From NCBI GenBank assembly GCA_032260385.1, contig JAVVEL010000002.1, positions 1 through 64,000 of the forward strand: a stretch of 64,000 bases of DNA, in the 5' to 3' direction. The first letter of the stretch is position 1; each line of letters opens with the position of its first letter. Source of the stretch: UBA9300 sp032260385 (GTDB taxonomy: Bacteria > Bacteroidota > Bacteroidia > Bacteroidales > VadinHA17). Shown one piece after another: positions 16,101 to 25,335 of this stretch. The notes under the pieces are model-generated. The model was given only the letters and a program-made list of their open reading frames with translations, did not search any database and was not told the origin of the DNA. The position numbers were made by a program, and so were the translations under genes.

Positions 16101-18801
16101 GCGACAGAGCCTCCCTTACAATACTGAGAGACGCTTTTTCCCTTTCCCTGGTTTGGGGAACAACCAGCCATCCGGGCCATGTGAAACGCGACGTGGTATT
16201 TATGTTTTCGCCATTTATAACCACACTCAGCCCAAGCCCGTCACTTTCACTTTCTTCGATCAGCCAGTGGTAACCTCCATCCCATGACGTAGCCCCGTCA
16301 ATGACCGACATCCTTGTGGGATCAAAAAAATGCAGGAGCGTCCACGGCAACTCGATCATTATCTGGTTCTCATTCCAGCTCATTCCCTCACCGAAAGCGG
16401 GATCCGGAGCAGGTCCATATCCGGTCAGTATATTTCCCGGTACGGTTTCCGAAATGGTGTAGCCATTATTTATCCATTCTACCCTTTTCCATGCAGCCCC
16501 ATCACTTACAATAGATCTGTACTTCTGTATCTCCGGGTCGGTAAAGTTAAATCGTGGTGTCAATCCTTTCATATCATAGGCCTGGGTAACGTAGAGGGTT
16601 GAGGTGTCCCTTCCCCTTGTACCATTGAGTAGAAATTCTGCCCTGTTGTTTATGATATAGTCCCCCGGCAATACTGATTCCCCAAGATCAGAACGGTAGG
16701 TGTCAAAGGCAATCATTATAGAGTCACCTGCAGGTATTGGGTCAACTGTGCTTATTGTAATTTTCAGCGCCTGGTTATTACCGCTGGCACTTATAGAAGT
16801 AATACTGGCGGGTTCTCCATCAAGGGTAAAATCATGCCCGGGAAAATCATTCTCCTGCTCATATCCGATGAGGCCAAAATTTTGTTCGGGAGATACCAGG
16901 TTATGCCATAGCTGGCGTGTATAAATAAATTCGTCTCCGGATTTAAATCCGGCAGCCTCAAGATACTCGACTATCCATGTTCTTTTAAACCATTCATCCA
17001 TCCATGCGAACATGAAACCTCCTCCGCATCCGGCATTCAGTATATTCCTCATCAACCTGATATTCATCTCTCCCTGTTCTGTTTCCGTGTTGTCACCATG
17101 GTTCATACCGCTGAATGAATTATGGGCATTTCCCTTTGAAGAGGGAACACCAAATTCTGCAATTATGAGAGGTATATCACCATAATAGTTACGGAGATTG
17201 ATGATATATCCATAATAACTGTTGGGGCCTGTATCATCGTAGTAGGTCCGGTATTCAGGTTCCTCGCTCACAAAGTCAGGATAATAGGGATAGGCATGAT
17301 AGCTGGCAAAAAGAAGTTTTTTATTTCCCTGTTCCGTAATAACTTTTATATCGATCGATTCAACATCTTCGTCGGTATATATCTCTGTGGGGTGGTTCAG
17401 GGGGTCAAGTGTGGGCCAGCTCGATACGCTAACAGGCCTGCAGGATAAATATTCTGTCTCTTCATAGCGTATGGTTTCATCAAGCATCCGGGCAAAGAAA
17501 ACCTCTGAGGGATCTGTATCTGTAACTGAGAAACGGTAACCGTTATAATCCTTTATGCTACTGTTAAAGGTATTGGTTGAATCTATTTCCTGGGGAGCTA
17601 CCTCCCTTCCTATTATATAAGCTGCCACCCAGGGAGAAATATCAGTACTGTAATCGCCATAAGCCCTTCCCGGTCTGAAAGGAAGGCTTTTATTGCCGTG
17701 AACACAATCTATTGCCTCGTGAATATTTTCCCTGAACTCCTGTTCCCGCCTGAAAAGGTCGTACTCATCCGCAGAACTCCCGTCATTAATTTCATCAAGC
17801 CATATTCCCTGGATCAGGAAGAGTGGCTTACCGGGGTTCCCGGCATTGTACTCGGCAAGTTTTTCATAGAAGACGGGAGGATGAAGTGTATATACCCTGA
17901 TTGCGTTGAAGCCTGTTTCAGCCATCATTCTGATCCACCTCTCATATGTTTCCCCCGGGATAGCGTAGGCTATCTCTCCGGGAAAGTAACCGGGGGGTGA
18001 TGAACCAAGGTTAATACCTTTCAGGATAATGGGCAGGTAATCCTGGCCATCTCTTTTTCCTATAAAGTCACCGCTTATGGCAAAAGGCATATTGTCAAGA
18101 GGCATGAGCGTGAAATTAACCACCGTATCTGCACTGAAGCCTATTCCCGTATGGCGAAGGGTGTGATAGCCTTCTGCGCTAACAGTTGTCATGGCCTGGA
18201 TTATTCCGGGTATGGTGGCTTCTGTGTTTTCACTCCCGGGAATATTAAATGCTTCAATATACGCCAGCCCGCTTCCTGTATTTTTATTCCCTGTAATGAT
18301 TATACGGCCTGATACTGTTTTCCCTCCATAGGTCAGCGCATAGATATAAAATCCTGCCCCGGTTCGTGGGCCGGCGACCATGGAACCGTCCCATACCACA
18401 CGGTAGCTTCCGGCACCCAGGTTGCTGAATTCTTTTTCGAATACTTTTGAACCGGTAAGGCTGTAGACAGAGAAGCTGACATCTCCCGGTGAGGGGACGG
18501 ATATCGGGATCCTGACAATTCCGCCACTAGGATTGGGGAAGGGGGGCCAGGTCCGGAACCCTGCTTCTTCACCCTGGTAGGTGCCATGTATGGTAATTGA
18601 ATAATAGCCATTGGTTCCTGACAGGGCAGCAAAGTGTTTTGAGTAAATCTCATAGTCAACAAGGGCATTCTCTATCCCTGCTCCCTGTGAATTTGTTACC
18701 CTGCCGCTTATGGTTATGTCTTCTCCCCGGATCGATGGAGATAATATGAAAAAAAGAAGACTGTAATAAATCAGATGCCTGGTGGTAAATATGTTTCTCA
18801 T
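16078..18801 (-). CDS. Large secreted glycoside-hydrolase-like protein with an embedded FlgD/T9SS-like domain
   Basis: 907 aa with a signal peptide ending near SPSIRGED. Residues about 30-75 begin a carboxypeptidase-regulatory-like domain (ISGRVTNSQGAGIENALV). Residues about 83-175 then look like a FlgD/T9SS C-terminal-type beta domain (FPNPSGG, VYSLTGSKV, GAGFYIYAL). The regulatory-like fold seems to resume (VSAEGYHTLRH). A TIM-barrel region follows (about 245-600; NAIRVYTLHPP, IGREVAPQE, IIAEFGVPSS with a likely catalytic Glu, MFAWMDEWFKR), then a C-terminal beta-rich region. It resembles beta-glycanase/glycosyltransferase folds, but no family number can be assigned. Converging on the GT2 operon, it may trim that polymer. 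Confidence 0.65.
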   Translation of the reverse strand: MRNIFTTRHLIYYSLLFFILSPSIRGEDITISGRVTNSQGAGIENALVDYEIYSKHFAALSGTNGYYSITIHGTYQGEEAGFRTWPPFPNPSGGIVRIPISVPSPGDVSFSVYSLTGSKVFEKEFSNLGAGSYRVVWDGSMVAGPRTGAGFYIYALTYGGKTVSGRIIITGNKNTGSGLAYIEAFNIPGSENTEATIPGIIQAMTTVSAEGYHTLRHTGIGFSADTVVNFTLMPLDNMPFAISGDFIGKRDGQDYLPIILKGINLGSSPPGYFPGEIAYAIPGETYERWIRMMAETGFNAIRVYTLHPPVFYEKLAEYNAGNPGKPLFLIQGIWLDEINDGSSADEYDLFRREQEFRENIHEAIDCVHGNKSLPFRPGRAYGDYSTDISPWVAAYIIGREVAPQEIDSTNTFNSSIKDYNGYRFSVTDTDPSEVFFARMLDETIRYEETEYLSCRPVSVSSWPTLDPLNHPTEIYTDEDVESIDIKVITEQGNKKLLFASYHAYPYYPDFVSEEPEYRTYYDDTGPNSYYGYIINLRNYYGDIPLIIAEFGVPSSKGNAHNSFSGMNHGDNTETEQGEMNIRLMRNILNAGCGGGFMFAWMDEWFKRTWIVEYLEAAGFKSGDEFIYTRQLWHNLVSPEQNFGLIGYEQENDFPGHDFTLDGEPASITSISASGNNQALKITISTVDPIPAGDSIMIAFDTYRSDLGESVLPGDYIINNRAEFLLNGTRGRDTSTLYVTQAYDMKGLTPRFNFTDPEIQKYRSIVSDGAAWKRVEWINNGYTISETVPGNILTGYGPAPDPAFGEGMSWNENQIMIELPWTLLHFFDPTRMSVIDGATSWDGGYHWLIEESESDGLGLSVVINGENINTTSRFTWPGWLVVPQTREREKASLSIVREALSLIPDYYY

Positions 18802-18882
18802 CTTTATATGTATGAAGTAAGCAACCGGGCTCGTTCCAAAGATAATATAATATGGTTCTTTCTCAAAAACAGGTATCTTTCA

Positions 18883-18890
18883 TAAATTTG
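18883..18890 (+). promoter_or_regulatory. Candidate -7 promoter element (TAAATTTG)
   Basis: TAAATTTG matches TAnnTTTG, 82 bases before the transporter gene, in the 170-base divergent spacer. No clear -33 TTG. Confidence 0.3.
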
Positions 18891-18971
18891 TATGTCATGT
18901 GTAATTTTCCCGCAGTCTTCCTTCTTTGATTATTATAGCTTAATTGGTATATTCGTTGCAAACTCTTTTGA

Positions 18972-20204
18972 ATGGCCCTGAACTATATCTGGATAGCTTT
19001 TTTTATTCTCGCCTTCCTTTTTGCACTGGGGCAGTTGATCTTTACCGGCAATACGCAGGTCTTTTCTGATATGGTAAACGAAACCTTTGCCAGTGCAAAG
19101 ACAGGATTTGAAATTTCACTGGGATTGACAGGAGTTCTCACATTGTGGATGGGCTTAATGAAGATAGGTGAAAAAGGAGGTATGGTAAAGATGCTTTCAA
19201 GACTTATCGGGCCATTTTTCAGTCGTATCTTCCCTGATCTTCCCAGGGAACATCCCGCCTATGGCTCAATTATTATGAATCTGGCGGCGAATATGCTTGG
19301 ACTTGATAATGCGGCTACACCGATGGGACTGAAAGCCATGGGAGAGATGCAGGAGGTTAACACCAGGAAGGATACAGCTTCAAATGCCCAGATCATGTTC
19401 CTTGTGCTGAATACCTCAGGCCTGACCATAATACCTGTGAGCGTTATGGTTTTCCGGGCACAGCTCGGGGCTGCAAATCCTGCCGATATATTTATCCCCA
19501 TCCTTCTGGCTACATTTTTTTCAACAATAGCCGGGCTGGTGTCAGTATCCATAATGCAGAAAATAAAACTGTATGACAGGGTTATACTGGCTTACCTGGG
19601 AGGAATGACTGCCTTCATAGTAGCTGTTATATGGTATTTCAGTTCATTACCAAAAGAAGATATAACCAGGATATCAACCTTTGCGGCCAATTTCATACTT
19701 TTCCTTGTAATAATTGCATTTATTGTCCTTGGACTGGTAAAAAAGATTAATGTGTATGAAACATTTATCGAAGGAGCAAAGGACGGTTTTAAGATTGCTA
19801 TTAGAATCATACCCTTCCTGGTTGCCATACTTGTGGCAATAGGTGTATTCAGGGCCTCAGGAGCAATGGACATGCTGATAAACGGCTTGAAATTTCTTCT
19901 TGACAGTACAGGCATAGATACCAGTTTTACAGGTGCACTGCCTACTGCACTGATGAAACCACTCAGTGGAGCGGGTGCCAGGGGAATGATGGTTGATGCC
20001 ATGACAACTTATGGAGCTGATTCTTTTGTGGGAAGACTGGCATCCACAGTGCAGGGTGCAACCGATACCACTTTTTACATAATTGCAGTTTATTTCGGAT
20101 CAGTGGGCATAAAAAATACGAGGTATGCAGTGACATGTGGTCTGATAGCTGACTTTGCAGGGATAATAGCAGCAATATTTATAGCTTATTTGTTTTTTGC
20201 ATAA
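18972..20204 (+). CDS. SpmA/SpmB-fusion nucleoside-recognition (Gate) domain membrane protein
   Basis: 410 aa with about eight to ten hydrophobic segments in two similar halves. The first half carries NLAANMLGLDNAATPMGLKAM, the SpmA-type signature; the second half carries the SpmB-like ALPTALMKPLSGAGARGMM. Bacteroidota often encode the two spore-maturation-like proteins as this single fusion, in organisms that do not sporulate. The Gate domain suggests transport of nucleosides or another small molecule, but no substrate has been shown. Its TAA overlaps the ATG of the following ApbE gene (TAATG). Confidence 0.82.
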   Translation: MALNYIWIAFFILAFLFALGQLIFTGNTQVFSDMVNETFASAKTGFEISLGLTGVLTLWMGLMKIGEKGGMVKMLSRLIGPFFSRIFPDLPREHPAYGSIIMNLAANMLGLDNAATPMGLKAMGEMQEVNTRKDTASNAQIMFLVLNTSGLTIIPVSVMVFRAQLGAANPADIFIPILLATFFSTIAGLVSVSIMQKIKLYDRVILAYLGGMTAFIVAVIWYFSSLPKEDITRISTFAANFILFLVIIAFIVLGLVKKINVYETFIEGAKDGFKIAIRIIPFLVAILVAIGVFRASGAMDMLINGLKFLLDSTGIDTSFTGALPTALMKPLSGAGARGMMVDAMTTYGADSFVGRLASTVQGATDTTFYIIAVYFGSVGIKNTRYAVTCGLIADFAGIIAAIFIAYLFFA

Positions 20205-21109
20205 TGAATACAGAGTACAGGAATTTTTTCTCTATGGGAACCCGGCTGGATGCCGTTTTCATAGATATTGAGGATGAAAAGGCTGATAGCCTTGCTTCCC
20301 GGCTCAGGAAAGAACTGGATAAACTCGAAAATATTTTGAGCAATTACAAAACTGACAGCGAACTTTCTGTACTTAACAGGACTGCTTACGGAAATGATAT
20401 TAAGGTAAGTCCCTTCTTGCTTAAAACCATTGCTCTTTGTATTCATTATTATGAGCTGACAAAGGGTGTTTTTGACCCCGGAAAGGGTAAACTGACGGGA
20501 TCATCTGATTCAAGGATGAAAAGAAAGGGAGGATCCGGAGTTAGTTCTTTAATTGAATCATCGGGAATGGGCCAGGTGGAGCTTAAAAAAAGCCGTAAAA
20601 CTGTTAGATTTCATGGTAAGAATGTAAAAATAGACTCCGGTGGTTTTGGTAAGGGCTTGGCAATAAAAAAAGTAAAGGAAGTGCTAATTTCCGAAGGAAT
20701 AAATAATGCACTTGTCAGCTTCGGTGAAAGTTCAGTACTTGCCCTGGGGGCACATCCTCATGGTAAACACTGGCCAATTGCTGTAGCTGACATTTATAAG
20801 AAGCAATCAATAGCCAGACTGGCCATGCTCACAAATAAGAGCATATCAACTTCAGGTACGGGCTTTGTAGATGATAAGGGTATGTTTAAAGCCTCTTACA
20901 ATGTTTTTGATCCGCGAACGGGAGAAACCATCGATGAACCACGAACGGTATCAGTTATTTCCGATGATCCCCTGGAGGCAGAAATTCTGTCCACTGCACT
21001 TCTGATTGATTCTGATTGTCTGCCGGGTGACTTTGACAGAAAAGGTAAAGAAGCCTTCGCAGTAATCTATGACTTCAGGAAGAATTTTATAGTGAAGGAT
21101 ATTTTTTAA
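20204..21109 (+). CDS. ApbE-like FAD:protein FMN transferase
   Basis: 301 aa. ApbE proteins attach FMN from FAD to a Thr/Ser of target flavoproteins. The fold is recognised from FFSMGTRLDAVF, the segment KIDSGGFGKGLAI (classical IDLGGIGKG), KSISTSGTG and NVFDPRTGE (classical HIIDPRTG). Two usual residues differ: the Leu in IDLGG is Ser, and the His before the DPRTG region is not obvious. There is no signal peptide or lipobox, unlike most exported ApbE proteins, so it may act in the cytoplasm or be altered. Start and stop overlaps tie it to the upstream transporter gene. The flavinylation target is not evident in the window. Confidence 0.8.
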   Translation: MNTEYRNFFSMGTRLDAVFIDIEDEKADSLASRLRKELDKLENILSNYKTDSELSVLNRTAYGNDIKVSPFLLKTIALCIHYYELTKGVFDPGKGKLTGSSDSRMKRKGGSGVSSLIESSGMGQVELKKSRKTVRFHGKNVKIDSGGFGKGLAIKKVKEVLISEGINNALVSFGESSVLALGAHPHGKHWPIAVADIYKKQSIARLAMLTNKSISTSGTGFVDDKGMFKASYNVFDPRTGETIDEPRTVSVISDDPLEAEILSTALLIDSDCLPGDFDRKGKEAFAVIYDFRKNFIVKDIF

Positions 21110-21155
21110 TTATCCTCTTCAGGCTATCTTTATATATTAACTCATTCGTACTCAA

Positions 21156-22412
21156 ATGACATATAAACAATCCAGGCGTATATTTCTTCAGAAGACAGCT
21201 CTTATTACCGGGGGGCTCTTTCTCGGCTCCCACTTCCCCGATCTGAAAACACTGGCAGCAGACCAGGGTGAAACAAAAGGAATTGTGAGGCTGGGCCTGA
21301 TAGGCAGTGGTTCACGAGGCCAGTATCTGATGGATCATCTTAACCTGATTCCGGGGATTGAGCTTGTGGCTGTATGTGACAATTACAAGCCAAACCTCGA
21401 TATGGGAATTCAAAAAACAGGTGGTAAGGCTGAAGCTTTTACTGACTACAGGAAGCTTCTTGAAAGAAGTGATATGGACGGAGTTATTATAGCTACTCCC
21501 TTGCACCTTCATTCCCTGATGTCGGTTGATGCATTGGAGGCCGGTTTCCATGTTTTTTGTGAGAAGGCAATGGCTAAAACACCCGGCGAATGTCTTGATA
21601 TGTATAAAACACAGCTTGAAACAGGAAAGATATTGCTTATTGGTCATCAGAGGATGTTTAACCCGAGGTATCTTAAAGCCTTTGAGATGATAAACAGGGG
21701 CCAGCTTGGCGACATAAAACAGATACGTGCCTACTGGCACAGAAATAATGACTGGAGAAGGGCGGTGCCCGCACCTGAACTCGAGAGGAAGATAAACTGG
21801 AGACTTTACTGGGAATACTCGGAGGGACTTATGACAGAACTGGGAAGCCACCAGATCCAGGTGGCAAATTTTATCAAAAAGGATTTTCCCCGAAGGGTGG
21901 CTGGTACGGGGAGTATTAATTACTGGCACGACGGGAGGGAAGTATTCGATAATGTGAACCTTGTATATGAGTACCCCGACGGTTCAACCCTTATATATGA
22001 TTCAATGATCAGCAATGCTCATTATGGCCTTGAAGAACAGGTTATGGGACCAAAAGGGACTATGGAACTTGAAGCGGGCAGGATGTATTCAGAGAATCCT
22101 CCCCCTGCACCCGGCATACTGCAGCTGCTTAATAACATTGAACATAAGATCTTTGACCCCCTGCCCCTGGGAGGTAAGAGCTGGGTGCCTGAGACAGCAG
22201 GGGGGGCAAAGGGTGATTATATCTACGAAGTGGACCTTGAAGATGATGGCACTGCACTGGAGATGGAAGGCTTTGCCCAGATGATAAGGGAAAACCGTCA
22301 TAGCGATATTTTACTCCGCGAGGCATATTATGGCGCCATAGCTGCCTTGCTGGGCAATGAGGCCATAAAGAAAGGCGAAATGATAAGCTTCCCTGAAGAA
22401 TATATTTTATAA
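21156..22412 (+). CDS. Tat-exported Gfo/Idh/MocA family oxidoreductase
   Basis: 418 aa. The N-terminus carries a Tat-type signal (SRRIFLQKTALITGG). The Rossmann motif is LIGSGSRGQYL, and the nucleotide-binding acidic residue is in VAVCDNY. The family EKP motif reads CEKAMAK, so the usual Pro is Ala, which could affect nicotinamide positioning. Later segments such as MTELGSHQIQVANF match the C-terminal sugar-binding domain. It opens an operon with a small membrane protein, a double DUF1080 lipoprotein and a second oxidoreductase, and probably oxidises a glycoside in the periplasm. Confidence 0.86.
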   Translation: MTYKQSRRIFLQKTALITGGLFLGSHFPDLKTLAADQGETKGIVRLGLIGSGSRGQYLMDHLNLIPGIELVAVCDNYKPNLDMGIQKTGGKAEAFTDYRKLLERSDMDGVIIATPLHLHSLMSVDALEAGFHVFCEKAMAKTPGECLDMYKTQLETGKILLIGHQRMFNPRYLKAFEMINRGQLGDIKQIRAYWHRNNDWRRAVPAPELERKINWRLYWEYSEGLMTELGSHQIQVANFIKKDFPRRVAGTGSINYWHDGREVFDNVNLVYEYPDGSTLIYDSMISNAHYGLEEQVMGPKGTMELEAGRMYSENPPPAPGILQLLNNIEHKIFDPLPLGGKSWVPETAGGAKGDYIYEVDLEDDGTALEMEGFAQMIRENRHSDILLREAYYGAIAALLGNEAIKKGEMISFPEEYIL

Positions 22413-22422
22413 GATTGTAATT

Positions 22423-22674
22423 ATGAAAGACCTTGTAATAAAAGGAAACCGGATAAAAAGAGAACTAATTATACTGGGAATAATGTTCCTGTTTGCAGCC
22501 ATAATTAATGTAATTGGTATAATAAAACACGATACCAGGTGGATTGAGCTTCTCAGCCAGCTTCACGTGGTGATTATTTTAATGTTTATATTATATGCAC
22601 TGCTATGGCTGGTGAGAGCAATCATTTACCTGGTAACATTTCCCTTCAGAAACAAAAAGAACAGCAAAAAATGA
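22423..22674 (+). CDS. Small membrane protein of the 3-keto-sugar operon
   Basis: 83 aa, not assignable to a named family. Two hydrophobic segments (about residues 15-34 and 47-72) are separated by a short polar loop, and both ends are basic (KGNRIKRE, FRNKKNSKK), which predicts a hairpin with both termini in the cytoplasm. Its stop overlaps the next start as ATGA, so translation is probably coupled to the DUF1080 lipoprotein. Its position between two periplasmic sugar enzymes suggests a role in transport, anchoring or electron handling, but nothing in the sequence proves it. Confidence 0.75.
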   Translation: MKDLVIKGNRIKRELIILGIMFLFAAIINVIGIIKHDTRWIELLSQLHVVIILMFILYALLWLVRAIIYLVTFPFRNKKNSKK

Positions 22675-23993
22675 AACAATCGGCATTATTGATCCTTCTC
22701 CTGGGACTGACAGTAATTTCATGCAATCAAAAGGATCCGTGGACAGATCTTATCGGTGAAAATCTTGATAACTGGGAACAGCTTAACGGGCGCGCTGTGT
22801 ACAGGATTGTGGATGGAGCCATTGAGGGAAGCACAGTGACGAATTCACCAAATTCATTTCTTTGTACAAAGGAGCATTATGATGATTTCATTCTTGAATT
22901 CGATGTGCTGGTTGATCCTGTAATAAACTCGGGAGTACAGATCCGTAGCCACAGCCTTCCCGCTTATGACAATGGCAGGGTTCATGGCTACCAGGTCGAG
23001 ATTGACCCGGAGCCAAGAGCATGGTCGGGGGGTATATATGATGAGGCAAGGAGAATGTGGTTATATCCGCTCGACCGTAATCCGCAAGGCCGTAAGGCTT
23101 TTATAAACGGTCAGTTTAATCACTTCAGGGTGGAGGCTATCGGTAACAGTATTAGAACGTGGTGTAATGGGCTTCCCTGTGCCGACCTGTATGATGACAT
23201 GACCGCTTCCGGATTTATAGGCTTGCAGGTTCATGACATTGGTACTGACAGTACAAAGGCAGGAAAGAAGGTTATCTGGAAAAACATCAGGATAATTACT
23301 GAAGATGTTGAATCATATGCGACACCCTACACCAAAGAGCTTCCACAGAACAGCTACCTTGTCAATGTATTGAGTCCAAGAGAGATGGAAGAAGGATGGA
23401 AATTGCTTTTTGACGGTAACACCAACGTGGGATGGAGATCTGTTGATGACGGTTCTTTTCCCGCAGAAGGATGGATTATAGAGGAAGGAGAAATCAGGAG
23501 GACAGGTCCGGGGAAAGATATAATAACAGGTAACACTTTCAGCAATTTTGAACTGATACTCGACTTTAAATACATGAATGGAACTAACAGCGGCATTAAA
23601 TATTTTGTAAGCGGCGACAGTGACAATGACCCGCATTACAAGCTGGGCTGTGAGTACCAGATTGTTGACGGCAGGGCTTTTCCCTCTTTGCCCGGAAAGG
23701 AAAGGATAGGAGGCCTCTATGATCTTATCAGCCCTCTTAATCCAAGGGACAATGGTCCAGGGATATGGAACAGGGCAAGGATAGTGGTTAAAGGCCGGCA
23801 TGTTGAACACTGGCTGAATAACCAGATGACACTTGAATACGACAGGGGAAGCGCTCAGTGGAAAAAATTGCTTGCAGCCAGCAAGTTCAGTGATATACCT
23901 GCCTTCGGCGAGGCAGGGGAAGGCCATATACTCCTGCAAAACCATGAGGGCTCAGGAGTGGCCTTCAGAAGCATTAAGATAAAGGAACATTAA
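22671..23993 (+). CDS. Lipoprotein with two DUF1080 (3-keto-disaccharide hydrolase-like) domains
   Basis: I place the start at 22671 because it gives a clean lipoprotein signal (MKQSALLILLLGLTVISC, Cys at 18) and a 4-base overlap with the previous gene; an in-frame start at 22605 would bury this signal. The product is 440 aa. The first DUF1080 domain covers about residues 22-215 (DPVINSGVQIRSH); the second covers about 235-440 (GWKLLFDGNTNVGW, GTNSGIKYFV, CEYQIVD). Members of this family cleave glycosides already oxidised at C3. Tethered to the membrane beside two Tat-exported oxidoreductases, it should cleave their product. Confidence 0.85.
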   Translation: MKQSALLILLLGLTVISCNQKDPWTDLIGENLDNWEQLNGRAVYRIVDGAIEGSTVTNSPNSFLCTKEHYDDFILEFDVLVDPVINSGVQIRSHSLPAYDNGRVHGYQVEIDPEPRAWSGGIYDEARRMWLYPLDRNPQGRKAFINGQFNHFRVEAIGNSIRTWCNGLPCADLYDDMTASGFIGLQVHDIGTDSTKAGKKVIWKNIRIITEDVESYATPYTKELPQNSYLVNVLSPREMEEGWKLLFDGNTNVGWRSVDDGSFPAEGWIIEEGEIRRTGPGKDIITGNTFSNFELILDFKYMNGTNSGIKYFVSGDSDNDPHYKLGCEYQIVDGRAFPSLPGKERIGGLYDLISPLNPRDNGPGIWNRARIVVKGRHVEHWLNNQMTLEYDRGSAQWKKLLAASKFSDIPAFGEAGEGHILLQNHEGSGVAFRSIKIKEH

Positions 23994-24003
23994 AATAATA
24001 TTT

Positions 24004-25335
24004 ATGAAAACCGGCAGAAGAGAATTTATAAAAAAAAGCGCCCTGGCCGGCGCCGGGCTCACAATTGGAGGCATGGGTATGAGCGCTGCCAGTTATCGCA
24101 GGATAGCTGGTGCAAATGACATGGTCGTGTTGGCCGCCGTTGGTGTGAACAGCAGGGGACTGGCAAACATGCAGGCAGTGCTGGGATGCAGTGGGACTGC
24201 TATATCACATATTTGTGATGTTGACACCAGGGCCATAGAGAAGGGTATAGAAGAGGCTGCCAGGATGAACGGGAGCAAACCTGCCGGCATAGTTGATATA
24301 AGGAAGTTGCTGGAGATTAAATCAGTTGATGCAATTACGGTTGCTACGCCAGACCACTGGCATGCTCCCATGGCTATAATGGCAGCACAGGCAGGCAAAC
24401 ATGTATATCTTGAAAAACCTTCAAGTCATAATATAATTGAAAATGAGATACTTGTAAGGATTTACAAAGAAACTGGTAAAATAATACAGATGGGTAACCA
24501 GCAGCGATCAGCTCCCACAAGTATTGAGGCAATTGAAAGGATAAGCAGGGGTGATATAGGAAAGCCCTATTTTGGGAAGGCCTGGTATGCCAACATGAGA
24601 GGTCCCATAGGTGTCGGAAAAGTTTCCCCGGTGCCTGACTGGCTTAACTGGGATCTGTGGCAGGGGCCTGCACCCAGGACAGAATACCGGGATAATATAG
24701 TGCATTATAACTGGCACTGGTTCTGGCGATGGGGCACGGGTGAACTGCTTAATAATGCAACTCATGAGCTTGATGTATGCCGCTGGGCACTGGGAGTAGA
24801 CTATCCCGATAAAGTGTTGGCCATGGGTGGCCGCTTACATTTCAGGGATGACGACTGGGAGTTTTATGATACCCAGGTAGTCAATTACCAGTATGGTGAT
24901 GATAAGCTCATAACATGGGAAGGAAAAAGCTGTAATGCGATGAAGGAGTATAATATGGACAGGGGGGCACTTATACAGGGTACCCGGGGATCCTTTGTTC
25001 TCCACAGGAACGGTTATGAAATGTATGACCTGGCAGGTAAACACATCGATAGTAAGGCGGAAACAGGAAAAAGCGAAACAACCGGCACAATGGGATCTGG
25101 GAGCCTGGATGTGCTTCATATGTATAATTTCCTGGAGGGAATACGCAGTGGGGCAAGGCTCAATGCACCCGTGGATGAGGGTGCTATAAGTGTTAACCTG
25201 TGCCACCTGGGGAATATATCGCAGAAGGTGGGAAGGATGCTTACGATTGATGCCGGTAGCGGCACGATCATAAAAGACAGGGAGGCTGCAGCACTTATGC
25301 GCCGTGATTACGAACCCGGCTGGGAGTTATCATAG
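24004..25335 (+). CDS. Tat-exported Gfo/Idh/MocA family oxidoreductase
   Basis: 443 aa. The Tat signal is GRREFIKKSALAGAGL, the Rossmann motif is AAVGVNSRGLANM, and the EKP motif is intact in YLEKPSSHN. The catalytic-domain segment NATHELDVCRWALG matches the family. This is the second exported oxidoreductase of the operon and is only modestly similar to the one at 21156, so the two may act on different linkages or positions. The gene stops at 25335, and the convergent CysN-CysC gene ends at 25336, so there is no spacer between them. Confidence 0.87.
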   Translation: MKTGRREFIKKSALAGAGLTIGGMGMSAASYRRIAGANDMVVLAAVGVNSRGLANMQAVLGCSGTAISHICDVDTRAIEKGIEEAARMNGSKPAGIVDIRKLLEIKSVDAITVATPDHWHAPMAIMAAQAGKHVYLEKPSSHNIIENEILVRIYKETGKIIQMGNQQRSAPTSIEAIERISRGDIGKPYFGKAWYANMRGPIGVGKVSPVPDWLNWDLWQGPAPRTEYRDNIVHYNWHWFWRWGTGELLNNATHELDVCRWALGVDYPDKVLAMGGRLHFRDDDWEFYDTQVVNYQYGDDKLITWEGKSCNAMKEYNMDRGALIQGTRGSFVLHRNGYEMYDLAGKHIDSKAETGKSETTGTMGSGSLDVLHMYNFLEGIRSGARLNAPVDEGAISVNLCHLGNISQKVGRMLTIDAGSGTIIKDREAAALMRRDYEPGWELS

